A stretch of 5,863 nucleotides of DNA from Ignavibacteriales bacterium (GTDB taxonomy: Bacteria; Bacteroidota; Ignavibacteria; UBA10030; SZUA-254): assembly GCA_016207985.1 (NCBI GenBank), contig JACQYX010000063.1, forward strand, positions 1 through 5,863, given 5' to 3'. The translations under genes and the position numbers were made by a program. This document shows, piece after piece, positions 1-5,863 of the stretch (the first letter of the stretch is position 1; each line of letters starts with the position of its first letter). The notes under the pieces are model-generated. The model did not search any database. It was given only the letters and a program-made list of their open reading frames with translations, and was not told the DNA's origin.

Positions 1-344
1 CGATAAACGATCTGATAATTTCCTCCACCCTACGACCCGGAATTCACGGACTTACAAAAGTTCTCTCAAATAAGTTCGCCAAGTACAACATCACCATCAA
101 CACGATTTGTCCGGGTAATATCCTAACAAATCGTCAAAAAGAATTGATGGAAGCACGATGTGCTAAACAAAAGATTTCTGTGAATAAATATTTGGCTCAG
201 ATAGTCAAGGATATTCCCGCCGGGCGTTTAGGTAAACCGGAGGAGATCGGTGATGTCATTGCTTTTCTCGCATCGGAAAAAGCCAGCTACATAAACGGTG
301 TTAATTTACTTGTCGATGGCGGAATGGCAAGGGGAATTCATTAA
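1..344 (+). CDS. Atypical SDR-family oxidoreductase (3-oxoacyl-ACP reductase-like), 3' part only
   Basis: This is the C-terminal 113 residues of a short-chain dehydrogenase/reductase. The reading frame is open from base 3 and stops with TAA at 342-344, so the start and the NAD(P)-binding glycine motif lie outside the window. Visible SDR landmarks are the GLTKVLSNKFAKYNITINTI stretch, the PGN after it (canonical N-x-(I/V)-x-PG), the RLGKPEEIGDVIAFLAS segment, and the C-terminal YINGVNLLVDGG. Canonical SDRs have YxxxK just before the GLTK helix. Here the aligned positions are Ser (codon 21-23) and Arg (codon 33-35), in the context ISSTLRPGIHGLTK. This matches a known subgroup of beta-ketoacyl-ACP-reductase-like SDRs that lack the standard catalytic tetrad and have LSN..R at this place. 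The substrate is unknown and normal SDR chemistry is doubtful. It is likely cytoplasmic and probably the first visible gene of a unit with the lipoprotein, whose ATG follows 10 bases after the stop. Confidence 0.88.
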   Translation, partial: INDLIISSTLRPGIHGLTKVLSNKFAKYNITINTICPGNILTNRQKELMEARCAKQKISVNKYLAQIVKDIPAGRLGKPEEIGDVIAFLASEKASYINGVNLLVDGGMARGIH

Positions 345-354
345 GGTTAATAAA

Positions 355-972
355 ATGTACAGAAATTATCTAAAAATATTTCTTCCATTAATTATTTGTT
401 TACTCCCATTGACCTCATGTAAACAAGCGACAGAGATTGCTGGTCACCCCACTGAGATATTTCCTCTGAAAGTTGGCAATCGGTGGATTTACCAAAAAAG
501 AACGATAACTTTGAGCGATAGTATTGTTGCGTTATCCATCGATACAATGTCAATCACTCGGTCAGATACATTGCAAGGGCATGTTGTTTATTTCTTTAAT
601 AATTTGATCATTCCAATTTATTTCACAAGAGAAGTAGCTCTGTTCAATCAATATGATGGTCTTTATTTGGTAAGATGGTCGTGGTTAATAACAAAGCCTC
701 CCCGTCCACCCGATATTGATAAAGTTTTAAAATATCCCACTTTTCTGAACGATACTTTATTATTTGAAGATCTAATAGTTCTGACTACCGCTACGAGTAC
801 AAAATTCGAAACTGAAACCAAGAGCTATTACTGTACTCAATACGATTTTTATTCTGACACATCGAAAATAATGACAATACTGATGGCTCCTGGATACGGC
901 ATAATTCAGTGCTCCTACCAAGATGGCAATCTAAAAAATTCATTCTTATTAAAATCAACCACATTAAAATAA
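355..972 (+). CDS. Putative lipoprotein of unknown function (FPLKVGNRW type)
   Basis: This encodes a 205-residue predicted lipoprotein. The N-terminus has a basic start (MYRNYLK), a hydrophobic stretch and the lipobox L-T-S-C with the lipidated cysteine at residue 22, so the mature protein should be membrane-anchored on the outer face. The mature part opens with FPLKVGNRWIY (residues 36-46). It has a late APGYGIIQC stretch (from residue 178), resembling the 'FPL.vGN.W.Y ... aPG.G.v' signature of many uncharacterised lipoproteins from FCB-group bacteria. The rest looks beta-rich, with no catalytic motif I recognise. I chose ATG 355 because AAGG at 343-346 gives an 8-base spacing and the signal peptide begins there. 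An upstream in-frame GTG at 298 would add 19 residues, overlap the SDR gene by 47 bases and bury the signal peptide. It is followed directly by the M1 peptidase gene, and cotranscription is likely. No function is assigned. Confidence 0.85.
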   Translation: MYRNYLKIFLPLIICLLPLTSCKQATEIAGHPTEIFPLKVGNRWIYQKRTITLSDSIVALSIDTMSITRSDTLQGHVVYFFNNLIIPIYFTREVALFNQYDGLYLVRWSWLITKPPRPPDIDKVLKYPTFLNDTLLFEDLIVLTTATSTKFETETKSYYCTQYDFYSDTSKIMTILMAPGYGIIQCSYQDGNLKNSFLLKSTTLK

Positions 973-987
973 TAAGTTATTCAATTT

Positions 988-2628
988 ATGTCTCTTTTAT
1001 ATCTAAATATGTTATTGCCATTGCTTGTCTTTTACTCTTCTAGTCTTATTGCTGAGAATACCAATTACGATCGTTTCAATGTCTATAATATCAATCATTA
1101 TAATCTTCGGATTAATTTCGACCTTGAACGGAAATCATTTAATGGTAATGTGGAAGTTACAGCCGAAATTCAACAAACTACGAACGAATTCACCCTTCAC
1201 GCATCTAATGCGACCCTCACCATCGACTCAGTCTTTTATTTTCAACATACACTCAACTTTCAACATAAATCCGATCTATTAACAATCCTGTTAACTTCCA
1301 TCCTCAATCCTCCATCTTCCATCAAATTAACAATTTTCTATCACGGTACATCCGATTTCAAGGGTGATTTCGAAGATGGCGGTGTTTATTTCAGTGCAAA
1401 CGATAGAGTAGCAACTTCGAGTGAGCCCAAGTTTGCACGTAAATGGTTTCCATGTAAAGATGTTCCATCAGATAAAGCGACTGCGAGCATCGCAATTACT
1501 GTCCCGGATAGTCTGATAGCAGTCTCGACTGGCTTGCTTATGAAAACCGAACACAAGAATGGAAGTGTAACCTACCACTGGAACACAAAATATCCGATAG
1601 CGACTTATCTTATCTCTGTTGCTGCCGCCCCATATAAAAAATTTTCAGAAGATTATAAATCGATCTCCTGGAAACAAATGAAAATAAATTATTATGTTTT
1701 CCCTGAAGACTCAATCAAAGCAAGAACCGACTTTATCAACACAACCAAAATATTATCCTTCTTCGAACAAATATTCGGTGAGTATCCATTCATTGAAGAA
1801 AAATTCGGTTTTGCAGAGGTCGATGGTGAGATGACGATGGAAAATCAAACGATACCGAGCATCCAGCAAAACATGTTTACTGGAGATAGACAATACGAGT
1901 TAACTCTTGCTCATGAAACAGCTCATCAATGGTTCGGTAACATGATTACACCTGCCGATTGGAAACACACCTGGCTGAACGAGGGATTTGCTACCTATTC
2001 AGAAGCCCTTTATCTTGAACATCGCAAAGGTGCGGAGGCGTATCAAAAATACATCAACAGTATGATATCGATGCCTGAAGGAACGTATGCAGGTTCTGTT
2101 ATAGGTCAAAGCGATACCGCCTTTTGGGATTCATTCTCCCCACGGCAATATTATAAAGGAGCGATTGTCTTGCATATGCTCAGAAGAATGTTGGGTGATA
2201 GTGTTTTCTTTAAATGTTTAAGAAATTATTCTTCAAATTCTGAATACCGCTATAGTAATGTTCGTACGGAAGATTTTGTTAAGGTTTGCGAAGATGTTTA
2301 CGGACAGAATCTCCAATGGTTTTTCGATCAATGGATATATACCGCAACTGACTCAATCGACCGTCCAATGCTTGAATATGATTGGACGTATTCCTCTGAA
2401 AATAATTCGTATCAATTGGAGCTTACTATCGAGCAACAAAATAAAAATCCGGTTTACCGATTACCGCTCGATGTGAGTGTCAAGACGTTAGACTCATTAC
2501 AATCGTTTACAATTTTAGACAGTCTAACGACACAAACCTTCCGACTTACTGTAAATAGTAAACCCCAGACAATAACGATCGATGGAGACAATAAAATATT
2601 TAAAATGCTCAAGAAAAAAAGAGATTAA
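988..2628 (+). CDS. Secreted M1-family zinc aminopeptidase
   Basis: This encodes a 546-residue zinc metallopeptidase of family M1 (gluzincins), which removes N-terminal residues from peptides. Residues 1-22 form a signal-like hydrophobic segment (likely cleavage SLIA|EN), so it should act outside the cytoplasm. An N-terminal beta domain follows, with the family motif RKWFPCKD at 151-158. The zinc site is complete: HETAH at 309-313 and Glu332 in WLNEGFATY, exactly 18 residues after the second His. Glu310 is the catalytic base, and Tyr388 in QYYKGAIVLHMLR is the expected transition-state Tyr. The substrate-binding GXMEN motif reads MTMEN at 282-286, so the usual glycine is replaced. The protein ends in a short beta-type C-terminal domain and lacks the long helical ERAP1-like domain. 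Translation at 988 has no clear ribosome binding site and the signal lacks N-terminal Lys/Arg. A second in-frame ATG at 1009 is possible. Two tandem TAA codons end the preceding gene 15 bases upstream, so coupled translation is plausible. Confidence 0.95.
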   Translation: MSLLYLNMLLPLLVFYSSSLIAENTNYDRFNVYNINHYNLRINFDLERKSFNGNVEVTAEIQQTTNEFTLHASNATLTIDSVFYFQHTLNFQHKSDLLTILLTSILNPPSSIKLTIFYHGTSDFKGDFEDGGVYFSANDRVATSSEPKFARKWFPCKDVPSDKATASIAITVPDSLIAVSTGLLMKTEHKNGSVTYHWNTKYPIATYLISVAAAPYKKFSEDYKSISWKQMKINYYVFPEDSIKARTDFINTTKILSFFEQIFGEYPFIEEKFGFAEVDGEMTMENQTIPSIQQNMFTGDRQYELTLAHETAHQWFGNMITPADWKHTWLNEGFATYSEALYLEHRKGAEAYQKYINSMISMPEGTYAGSVIGQSDTAFWDSFSPRQYYKGAIVLHMLRRMLGDSVFFKCLRNYSSNSEYRYSNVRTEDFVKVCEDVYGQNLQWFFDQWIYTATDSIDRPMLEYDWTYSSENNSYQLELTIEQQNKNPVYRLPLDVSVKTLDSLQSFTILDSLTTQTFRLTVNSKPQTITIDGDNKIFKMLKKKRD

Positions 2629-2636
2629 TTTCTTTT
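2617..2636 (+). terminator. A/T-rich stem-loop over the M1 gene stop codon
   Basis: The bases AAAAGAG at 2617-2623 pair with TTCTTTT at 2630-2636 (one G-T pair) around a six-base loop ATTAAT that contains most of the stop codon. A U-rich arm is present on the RNA, but the stem has only one G-C pair and no long T-run follows. It could end transcription in either direction weakly, or be a chance result of the A-rich gene end. The next gene has its own likely promoter, which fits a transcription boundary here. Confidence 0.3.
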
Positions 2637-2659
2637 AACTGTTCAGATTTTTTAGTAAC

Positions 2660-2688
2660 TTGAATTTGAGCTAACACTTTGATATATT
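2660..2688 (+). promoter_or_regulatory. Sigma70-like promoter for the DUF1573 pair
   Basis: TTGAAT at 2660-2665 and TATATT at 2683-2688 are separated by exactly 17 bases, close to the consensus TTGACA-N17-TATAAT. Transcription would start near 2695, about 30 bases before the ATG at 2726. A ribosome binding site GGAG at 2714-2717 lies 8 bases before that ATG. The surrounding DNA is A/T-rich, so chance matches are likely, and sigma factors of FCB-group bacteria may prefer other boxes. Confidence 0.4.
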
Positions 2689-2725
2689 TTTTACACACTA
2701 TTATTTCACCTTTGGAGCAACAATA

Positions 2726-3299
2726 ATGATAAAGAAAATAACTATACTCTGCGGATTAACGCTTTTAATGATTTGCAGTTTATTTTCTCAGCCAAAGATA
2801 CAGGTAATACCCGGGACAACGTTGGACCTGAATGATCTGTACAAAGGTCAAAAACGATTCAGGGCAGCTATCCATCATATTCGATTCACAGAATCAACCC
2901 GGAAAAGTTTCTAAGCAGGTATACATTTCATCGAACGATTCGACAACACCGAAGGTGACGATTCAATTCACTGCCAATGTTATTGATATTCTAAAACTGA
3001 ATCCGGCAAATTTTGTATTCGATAAAGCAAAGGTCGACTCGGTATATACAAAAACTCTAACAATCAGTAATCCTTCAAAAGAGCGTGCAATCAATATTCT
3101 TTCTGCGGAAGCAAAATTCGAAAACTTAAAAATCACACTCTTGAAAAACTCGCTGATGCCGGGCGAAGACACACAGCTTCAGGCGGTATTCACGGCAACC
3201 AAAGCCGGTACTGCGCAAGGTTTTATCGAGCTAATCACCGACCATCCACTCCAGAAAAAATTCGAGATTAAAGTATTCTCATGGGTAAATAGGAAATAG
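2726..3299 (+). pseudogene. DUF1573-type exported protein, broken by internal deletion and frameshift
   Basis: This is a disrupted upstream paralogue of the gene at 3307-3990. The first piece (2726-2914) has a good ribosome binding site, a signal peptide (cleavage near LFS|QPK) and the domain start QPKIQVIPGTTLDLNDLYKG. After GQK (codons 2846-2854) it leaves the family sequence and stops at 2912-2914. The family sequence resumes in another frame from base 2853 (NDSGQLSIIFD) and runs to the TAG at 3297-3299, including a complete second Ig-like domain ending in FSWVNRK. Compared with the neighbour, the missing part holds the beta strands around STCGCT, so the Cys-Gly-Cys hallmark is gone. In the intact copy AACG occurs at 3440 and again at 3550, 110 bases apart. 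Loss of 110 bases between such repeats would give exactly this junction and frame change. An internal ATG at 2832 could still start the second piece (155 residues), but that product would lack a signal peptide. An assembly error is the alternative. Confidence 0.82.
2849..2860 (+). other. Deletion/frameshift junction inside the DUF1573 pseudogene
   Basis: Around CAAAAACG the reading passes from the frame of the signal-peptide half (GQK-R) to the frame of the distal half (KNDSG). In the intact paralogue the same two anchors, SKR and PNDSG, are separated by about 36 residues. The shift requires a loss of 2 modulo 3 bases. The 110-base spacing of the AACG repeats in the paralogue satisfies this. 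The deletion mechanism is inferred from the paralogue, not observed directly. Confidence 0.7.
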
Positions 3300-3306
3300 G
3301 TGAAGA

Positions 3307-3990
3307 ATGTCGAAAATAATCAAGTCCTTAATATTGATGCTGGTCATCTTCCCCAGTTTACTTTACTGTCAGCCAAAATATTTACTCGTCGGAGGAACAC
3401 ATCTTGATCTCGGTGATGTCCCGAATTTTATTCCCTCAAAACGTACTCTCACGATAAAGAATGTCGGTACGGATACACTCATAATCACAGATGTTGGTTC
3501 AACATGTGGATGTACAGCAACATTGTTATCGCAAGATCACATAGCACCGAACGACAGCGGAACACTTTCCATCACATTCGACGCGAAACGCTTCGAAGGA
3601 AAAGTTGAAAAACGAATATCGATGCGAACCAACGATACGGCACATATCAGGGTGGAAATTAAAATCATTGCTAATGTTATCAAGCTGCTCGAAATCGAGC
3701 CTGAATACATTTTCTTTAAAGCAGTAAAAGATTCTGCGACTGCTCAAACTCTGACAATAAAGAACGTATCGCCTCAAACGATAAGTATTCTCTCTTACAA
3801 CACAGCATCGGATTACGTTGCGATGAAATTATCATCGGACGACATAAAACCGGGTGAGGCAGCAACACTGACAGTCGAATGCGCACCGAAGTCAAGCGGC
3901 ACATTCAACGGAAACATTGAAATCAAAACCGACCACGAGAAGGCATCACAGTTAAGTATACGATTCTTCGGATGGGCGAAGGACAAATAG
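3307..3990 (+). CDS. DUF1573 domain protein, exported, two Ig-like domains
   Basis: This encodes a 227-residue exported protein of the DUF1573 family, whose molecular function is not established. A signal peptide covers about residues 1-21 (MSKIIKSLILMLVIF..., cleavage probably LLYC|QPK). The Cys before QPK follows Tyr, which does not fit a lipobox, so signal peptidase I processing is more likely. The first domain (about 22-120) has the family features LDLGDV, LTIKNVGTDTLIITDV, the hallmark STCGCT with Cys67 and Cys69, then APNDSGTLSITFDA. The second, similar Ig-like domain (about 122-227) has LTIKNVSPQTISIL and KPGEAATLTVECAP but no CGC motif. It starts 7 bases after the stop of the broken paralogue, and the Shine-Dalgarno-like AGGTGA (3298-3303) overlaps that stop, so it is probably cotranscribed with it. 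These domains usually serve as beta-sandwich binding or scaffold modules in the periplasm or at the surface. That role is inferred here. Confidence 0.9.
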   Translation: MSKIIKSLILMLVIFPSLLYCQPKYLLVGGTHLDLGDVPNFIPSKRTLTIKNVGTDTLIITDVGSTCGCTATLLSQDHIAPNDSGTLSITFDAKRFEGKVEKRISMRTNDTAHIRVEIKIIANVIKLLEIEPEYIFFKAVKDSATAQTLTIKNVSPQTISILSYNTASDYVAMKLSSDDIKPGEAATLTVECAPKSSGTFNGNIEIKTDHEKASQLSIRFFGWAKDK

Positions 3991-3998
3991 AAAAGTAG

Positions 3999-4016
3999 CT
4001 GATCTAATCAGATCGG
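3999..4016 (+). terminator. Weak hairpin downstream of the DUF1573 gene
   Basis: CTGATCT at 3999-4005 pairs with AGATCGG at 4010-4016 (one G-T pair) around a four-base AATC loop, eight bases past the DUF1573 stop. AAAAGATTTTAT follows, with only four consecutive T, so this is at best a poor intrinsic terminator. Its place right after the last gene of the pair supports a 3'-end role. Confidence 0.35.
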
Positions 4017-4234
4017 AAAAGATTTTATCTCAGCCATTAGAGACATGCACGGCAATCTGACCATATCCGACGGCGGATACACTGATATACACGTTGAGGG
4101 AAAGATTCATCTAATGATTTAGGAGCCTTTCATTTCATTTTCCGACAAATAACCTTTCCTATTCACTCAAATTATCCGTTTTCAGGTATCAATCCCGGCG
4201 GTACTAAAAAGACCAATTTATCAGTTTCGAAATC

Positions 4235-4263
4235 TTGCTTTGTTTCATTCAATTTTGTATCAT
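4235..4263 (+). promoter_or_regulatory. Sigma70-like promoter for the M16 peptidase gene
   Basis: TTGCTT at 4235-4240 and TATCAT at 4258-4263 are 17 bases apart. The start would fall near 4270 and leave a leader of roughly 65 bases. It sits in the only long gap of the window, directly before a gene with a strong ribosome binding site. The match is moderate, the DNA A/T-rich, and the sigma factor of the host is unknown. Confidence 0.4.
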
Positions 4264-4320
4264 ACCGACACTAAAAATCCGGGCTAAACTCACAATCAAT
4301 CAAAAATAACCACACCATCG

Positions 4321-4328
4321 AAAGGAGA
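4321..4328 (+). promoter_or_regulatory. Strong ribosome binding site of the M16 gene
   Basis: AAAGGAGA is almost the full complement of the 16S rRNA 3' end. GGAG ends 9 bases before ATG 4337. It fixes the start of the M16 gene, and its strength shows that this organism does use Shine-Dalgarno initiation, unlike typical Bacteroides relatives. Confidence 0.75.
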
Positions 4329-4336
4329 TTTTAACA

Positions 4337-5863
4337 ATGAAGCTCTGGCATTTTTTCCTTTTCATCCTCATAACGATAAGTACTTTCGTATATCTGCAAG
4401 CACAAGAACTGAACGCCCCTCTTCCAATCGATCCGAATGTAACCATAGGGAAATTAGACAATGGCATCACATACTACATCCGCACAAACAAGAAACCTGA
4501 GAATCGTGCCGAGCTGCGGCTCGCCGTCAATGCCGGTTCTGTATTGGAAGATGACGACCAACTTGGACTTGCACATCTGTGCGAGCATATGGCATTCAAC
4601 GGCACAAAGAATTTCAAGAAACAGGAATTAGTAGATTACCTTGAATCAATCGGAATGCGCTTCGGTCCGGAGTTGAATGCTTATACAAGTTTCGATGAAA
4701 CAGTTTACATGCTTACAATTCCAACAGATAAAGATTCCATCGTTCAAAAAGCGTTTCAGGTTCTTGAAGACTGGGCACACAATGTGAGTTATGATCCGGT
4801 TGAAATCGACAAAGAGCGTGGTGTTGTAATAGAAGAATGGCGTCTCGGCAGAGGTGCTGAAATGCGGATGTTCGATAAGCAGTTACCAATCCTTTTTAAG
4901 AATTCTAGATATGCCGATCGCCTGACCATTGGCAAGAAGGAAATCTTAGAATCGTTTCCACATGAGCGACTGATTCAATATTTCAAGGATTGGTATCGTC
5001 CTGACCTGATGGCTGTTGTTGCGGTCGGTGATTTTGATAAAGTTAAAATAGAAAAATTAATCAAAGATCATTTCTCAAACATTGCTGTAAAACCGGATGG
5101 AAGACCTCGTACACTATTCCCCGTTCCCGATCATCAGGAACCGCTATTCGCAATTGCATCCGATCCCGAGGCAACAGCATCTCGTGTAGGTATATACTAC
5201 AAACACCCGAAAGTTTGGGAACGAACCAACAACGATTATCGGAAGAAGATCGTCGAGTCGCTCTACAACGGAATGCTCAACAATAGATTCCGAGAACTTA
5301 CCATTCAAGCCGATCCTCCCTTCTTAGGTGCTGGTTCATGGAGCGGAAGCTGGGCACGGTCGAAGGATATGTACGCTTTACAGGCGACCGTGAAAGACAA
5401 CGGCATCGAGCGTGGGCTGAATGCTCTGCTAACAGAGGCAGCACGCGTCGATAAGTACGGATTCACACAGACAGAACTCGACCGCCAGAAGAACGATATG
5501 ATGCGGTCGATGGAACGAGCATATAACGAGCGGGAGAAAACTGAATCACGAACACTTGTCGGTCAATACGTGTACAATTTCCTTGATGAAGAACCAATAC
5601 CGGGTATCGAGAACGAGTACGAGTTGTACAAGCAATACCTCCCTAACATTACACTGGAAGAAGTGAACAAACTTGTAAGCGAGCGAATCACTGAAACAAA
5701 CCGAGTCATCATGGTGAATAGTCCTGAAAAATCAAGTGTGAAGATTCCGACAGAAGCCGAACTGACGAGCGTATTCGAAGCCGTGGAGAGGAAAGACATC
5801 ACTGCATACGAAGACAAGATTGCCAATCAACCGCTCATTGCAAACACACCAACACCCGCTTCG
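4337..5863 (+). CDS. Secreted M16-family zinc metallopeptidase (PqqL-like), 5' part
   Basis: This encodes the first 509 residues of a peptidase of family M16 (inverzincins, pitrilysin/PqqL type). It is open to the window edge with no stop. Family members of this kind are often around 930 residues with two M16 halves, so roughly the N-terminal half is present. Residues 1-23 are a signal peptide (MKLWHFFLFILITIST..., cleavage near LQA|QE), so it is likely periplasmic or surface-exposed. The inverted zinc motif is intact: HLCEH at 80-84 with Glu83 as base and His80/His84 as ligands. It is followed by MAFNGTKNF and, 75 residues later, by Glu160 in DKERGVVIEEWR as third ligand. The second M16 domain begins around FPHERLIQYF (from 207) and WYRPDLMAVVAVGDFD (from 219). 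Such enzymes cleave peptides enclosed in their clamshell chamber. Base composition rises towards the 3' end (36 of 60 bases G/C at 5401-5460). The start is fixed by the AAAGGAGA ribosome binding site. Confidence 0.95.
   Translation, partial: MKLWHFFLFILITISTFVYLQAQELNAPLPIDPNVTIGKLDNGITYYIRTNKKPENRAELRLAVNAGSVLEDDDQLGLAHLCEHMAFNGTKNFKKQELVDYLESIGMRFGPELNAYTSFDETVYMLTIPTDKDSIVQKAFQVLEDWAHNVSYDPVEIDKERGVVIEEWRLGRGAEMRMFDKQLPILFKNSRYADRLTIGKKEILESFPHERLIQYFKDWYRPDLMAVVAVGDFDKVKIEKLIKDHFSNIAVKPDGRPRTLFPVPDHQEPLFAIASDPEATASRVGIYYKHPKVWERTNNDYRKKIVESLYNGMLNNRFRELTIQADPPFLGAGSWSGSWARSKDMYALQATVKDNGIERGLNALLTEAARVDKYGFTQTELDRQKNDMMRSMERAYNEREKTESRTLVGQYVYNFLDEEPIPGIENEYELYKQYLPNITLEEVNKLVSERITETNRVIMVNSPEKSSVKIPTEAELTSVFEAVERKDITAYEDKIANQPLIANTPTPAS

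Larger units (their letters stand above)
3991..4336. other. Intergenic region of 346 bases
   Basis: No convincing gene lies between the DUF1573 gene and the M16 gene. The first part holds a short hairpin (3999-4016) and an open stretch of 25 codons from ATG 4045 to TAG 4122 without a ribosome binding site. The second part (about 4123-4336) is A/T-rich and carries the likely promoter (4235-4263) and a strong ribosome binding site for the M16 gene. ACTAAAAA occurs twice (4203 and 4270), probably by chance. I see no RNA gene or riboswitch fold. Confidence 0.6.

Noticed and set aside
298..354. Extended start (GTG 298) for the lipoprotein gene
   Set aside because: It would overlap the SDR gene by 47 bases and place 19 non-signal residues before a clear lipoprotein signal. 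ATG 355 has AAGG at a good distance.
1025..1282. 85-codon open frame inside the M1 gene, + strand
   Set aside because: It is an out-of-frame shadow of the aminopeptidase. Its low-complexity Ile/Ser/Asn-rich translation resembles no protein.
2258..2476. 72-codon open frame inside the M1 gene, + strand
   Set aside because: It overlaps well-conserved M1 sequence in another frame and has no ribosome binding site or domain signal.
2963..3172. Minus-strand open frame opposite the DUF1573 pseudogene
   Set aside because: The plus strand clearly encodes family sequence here, so the antisense frame is a by-product.
3526..3904. Two minus-strand open frames opposite the intact DUF1573 gene
   Set aside because: Both lie wholly within a recognised plus-strand gene, and their Arg/Ser/Cys-rich translations look like antisense noise.
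4189..4283. CCCGG and CCGGG as arms of a large hairpin or riboswitch before the M16 gene
   Set aside because: The complementary cores are only five bases long and about 80 bases apart, and the candidate promoter lies between them, so a transcript-level structure is unlikely.
5563..5826. 87-codon minus-strand open frame opposite the M16 gene
   Set aside because: The plus strand is continuous M16 coding sequence. The Ser/Thr-rich antisense translation is typical of shadow frames.
1..5863. Defence system, CRISPR array, transposon or prophage signatures
   Set aside because: No regularly spaced repeats, transposase or integrase motifs, terminal inverted repeats or nuclease/toxin families are visible on either strand.

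Overview
The window looks like ordinary chromosomal sequence from an AT-leaning, Gram-negative-type bacterium. Most complete products carry an N-terminal secretion signal, one of them a lipoprotein signal. Two large zinc peptidases (M1, and M16 of the PqqL/zinc-protease kind) sit together with DUF1573 proteins. This mix is common in the Bacteroidota/Ignavibacteriota (FCB) group. Clear Shine-Dalgarno sequences (GGAG, AAAGGAGA) and sigma70-like boxes argue against a classical Bacteroides-type member. The lineage is an inference from gene content only. All real genes are on the + strand.

Region 1 (1-2628) is a compact unit. It starts with the 3' end of an atypical short-chain dehydrogenase/reductase, followed after 10 bases by a small lipoprotein of unknown function, then after a 15-base gap by a secreted M1 aminopeptidase with a complete HEXXH-18-E zinc site. 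An A/T-rich stem-loop overlaps its stop codon.

Region 2 (2629-3990) has its own likely promoter, then two tandem paralogous DUF1573-type exported proteins. The upstream copy (2726-3299) is broken. Comparison with its intact neighbour shows that about 110 bases, including the Cys-Gly-Cys motif, are missing and that the frame has shifted. The downstream copy (3307-3990) is intact.

Region 3 (3991-4336) is a 346-base gap. It holds a small hairpin, a short unexplained open stretch, and a plausible promoter plus strong ribosome binding site for the next gene. Region 4 (4337-5863) is the first 509 residues of a secreted M16 metallopeptidase that runs off the window.

The two peptidases are both predicted to act outside the cytoplasm and may take part in breaking down peptides (M16 an oligopeptidase, M1 removing N-terminal residues). 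Nothing beyond proximity links them. I found no CRISPR array, tRNA, rRNA, insertion sequence or recognisable defence system. The most informative features are the deletion-scarred DUF1573 paralogue, the missing catalytic Tyr/Lys in the SDR fragment, and the altered GXMEN motif in the M1 enzyme.
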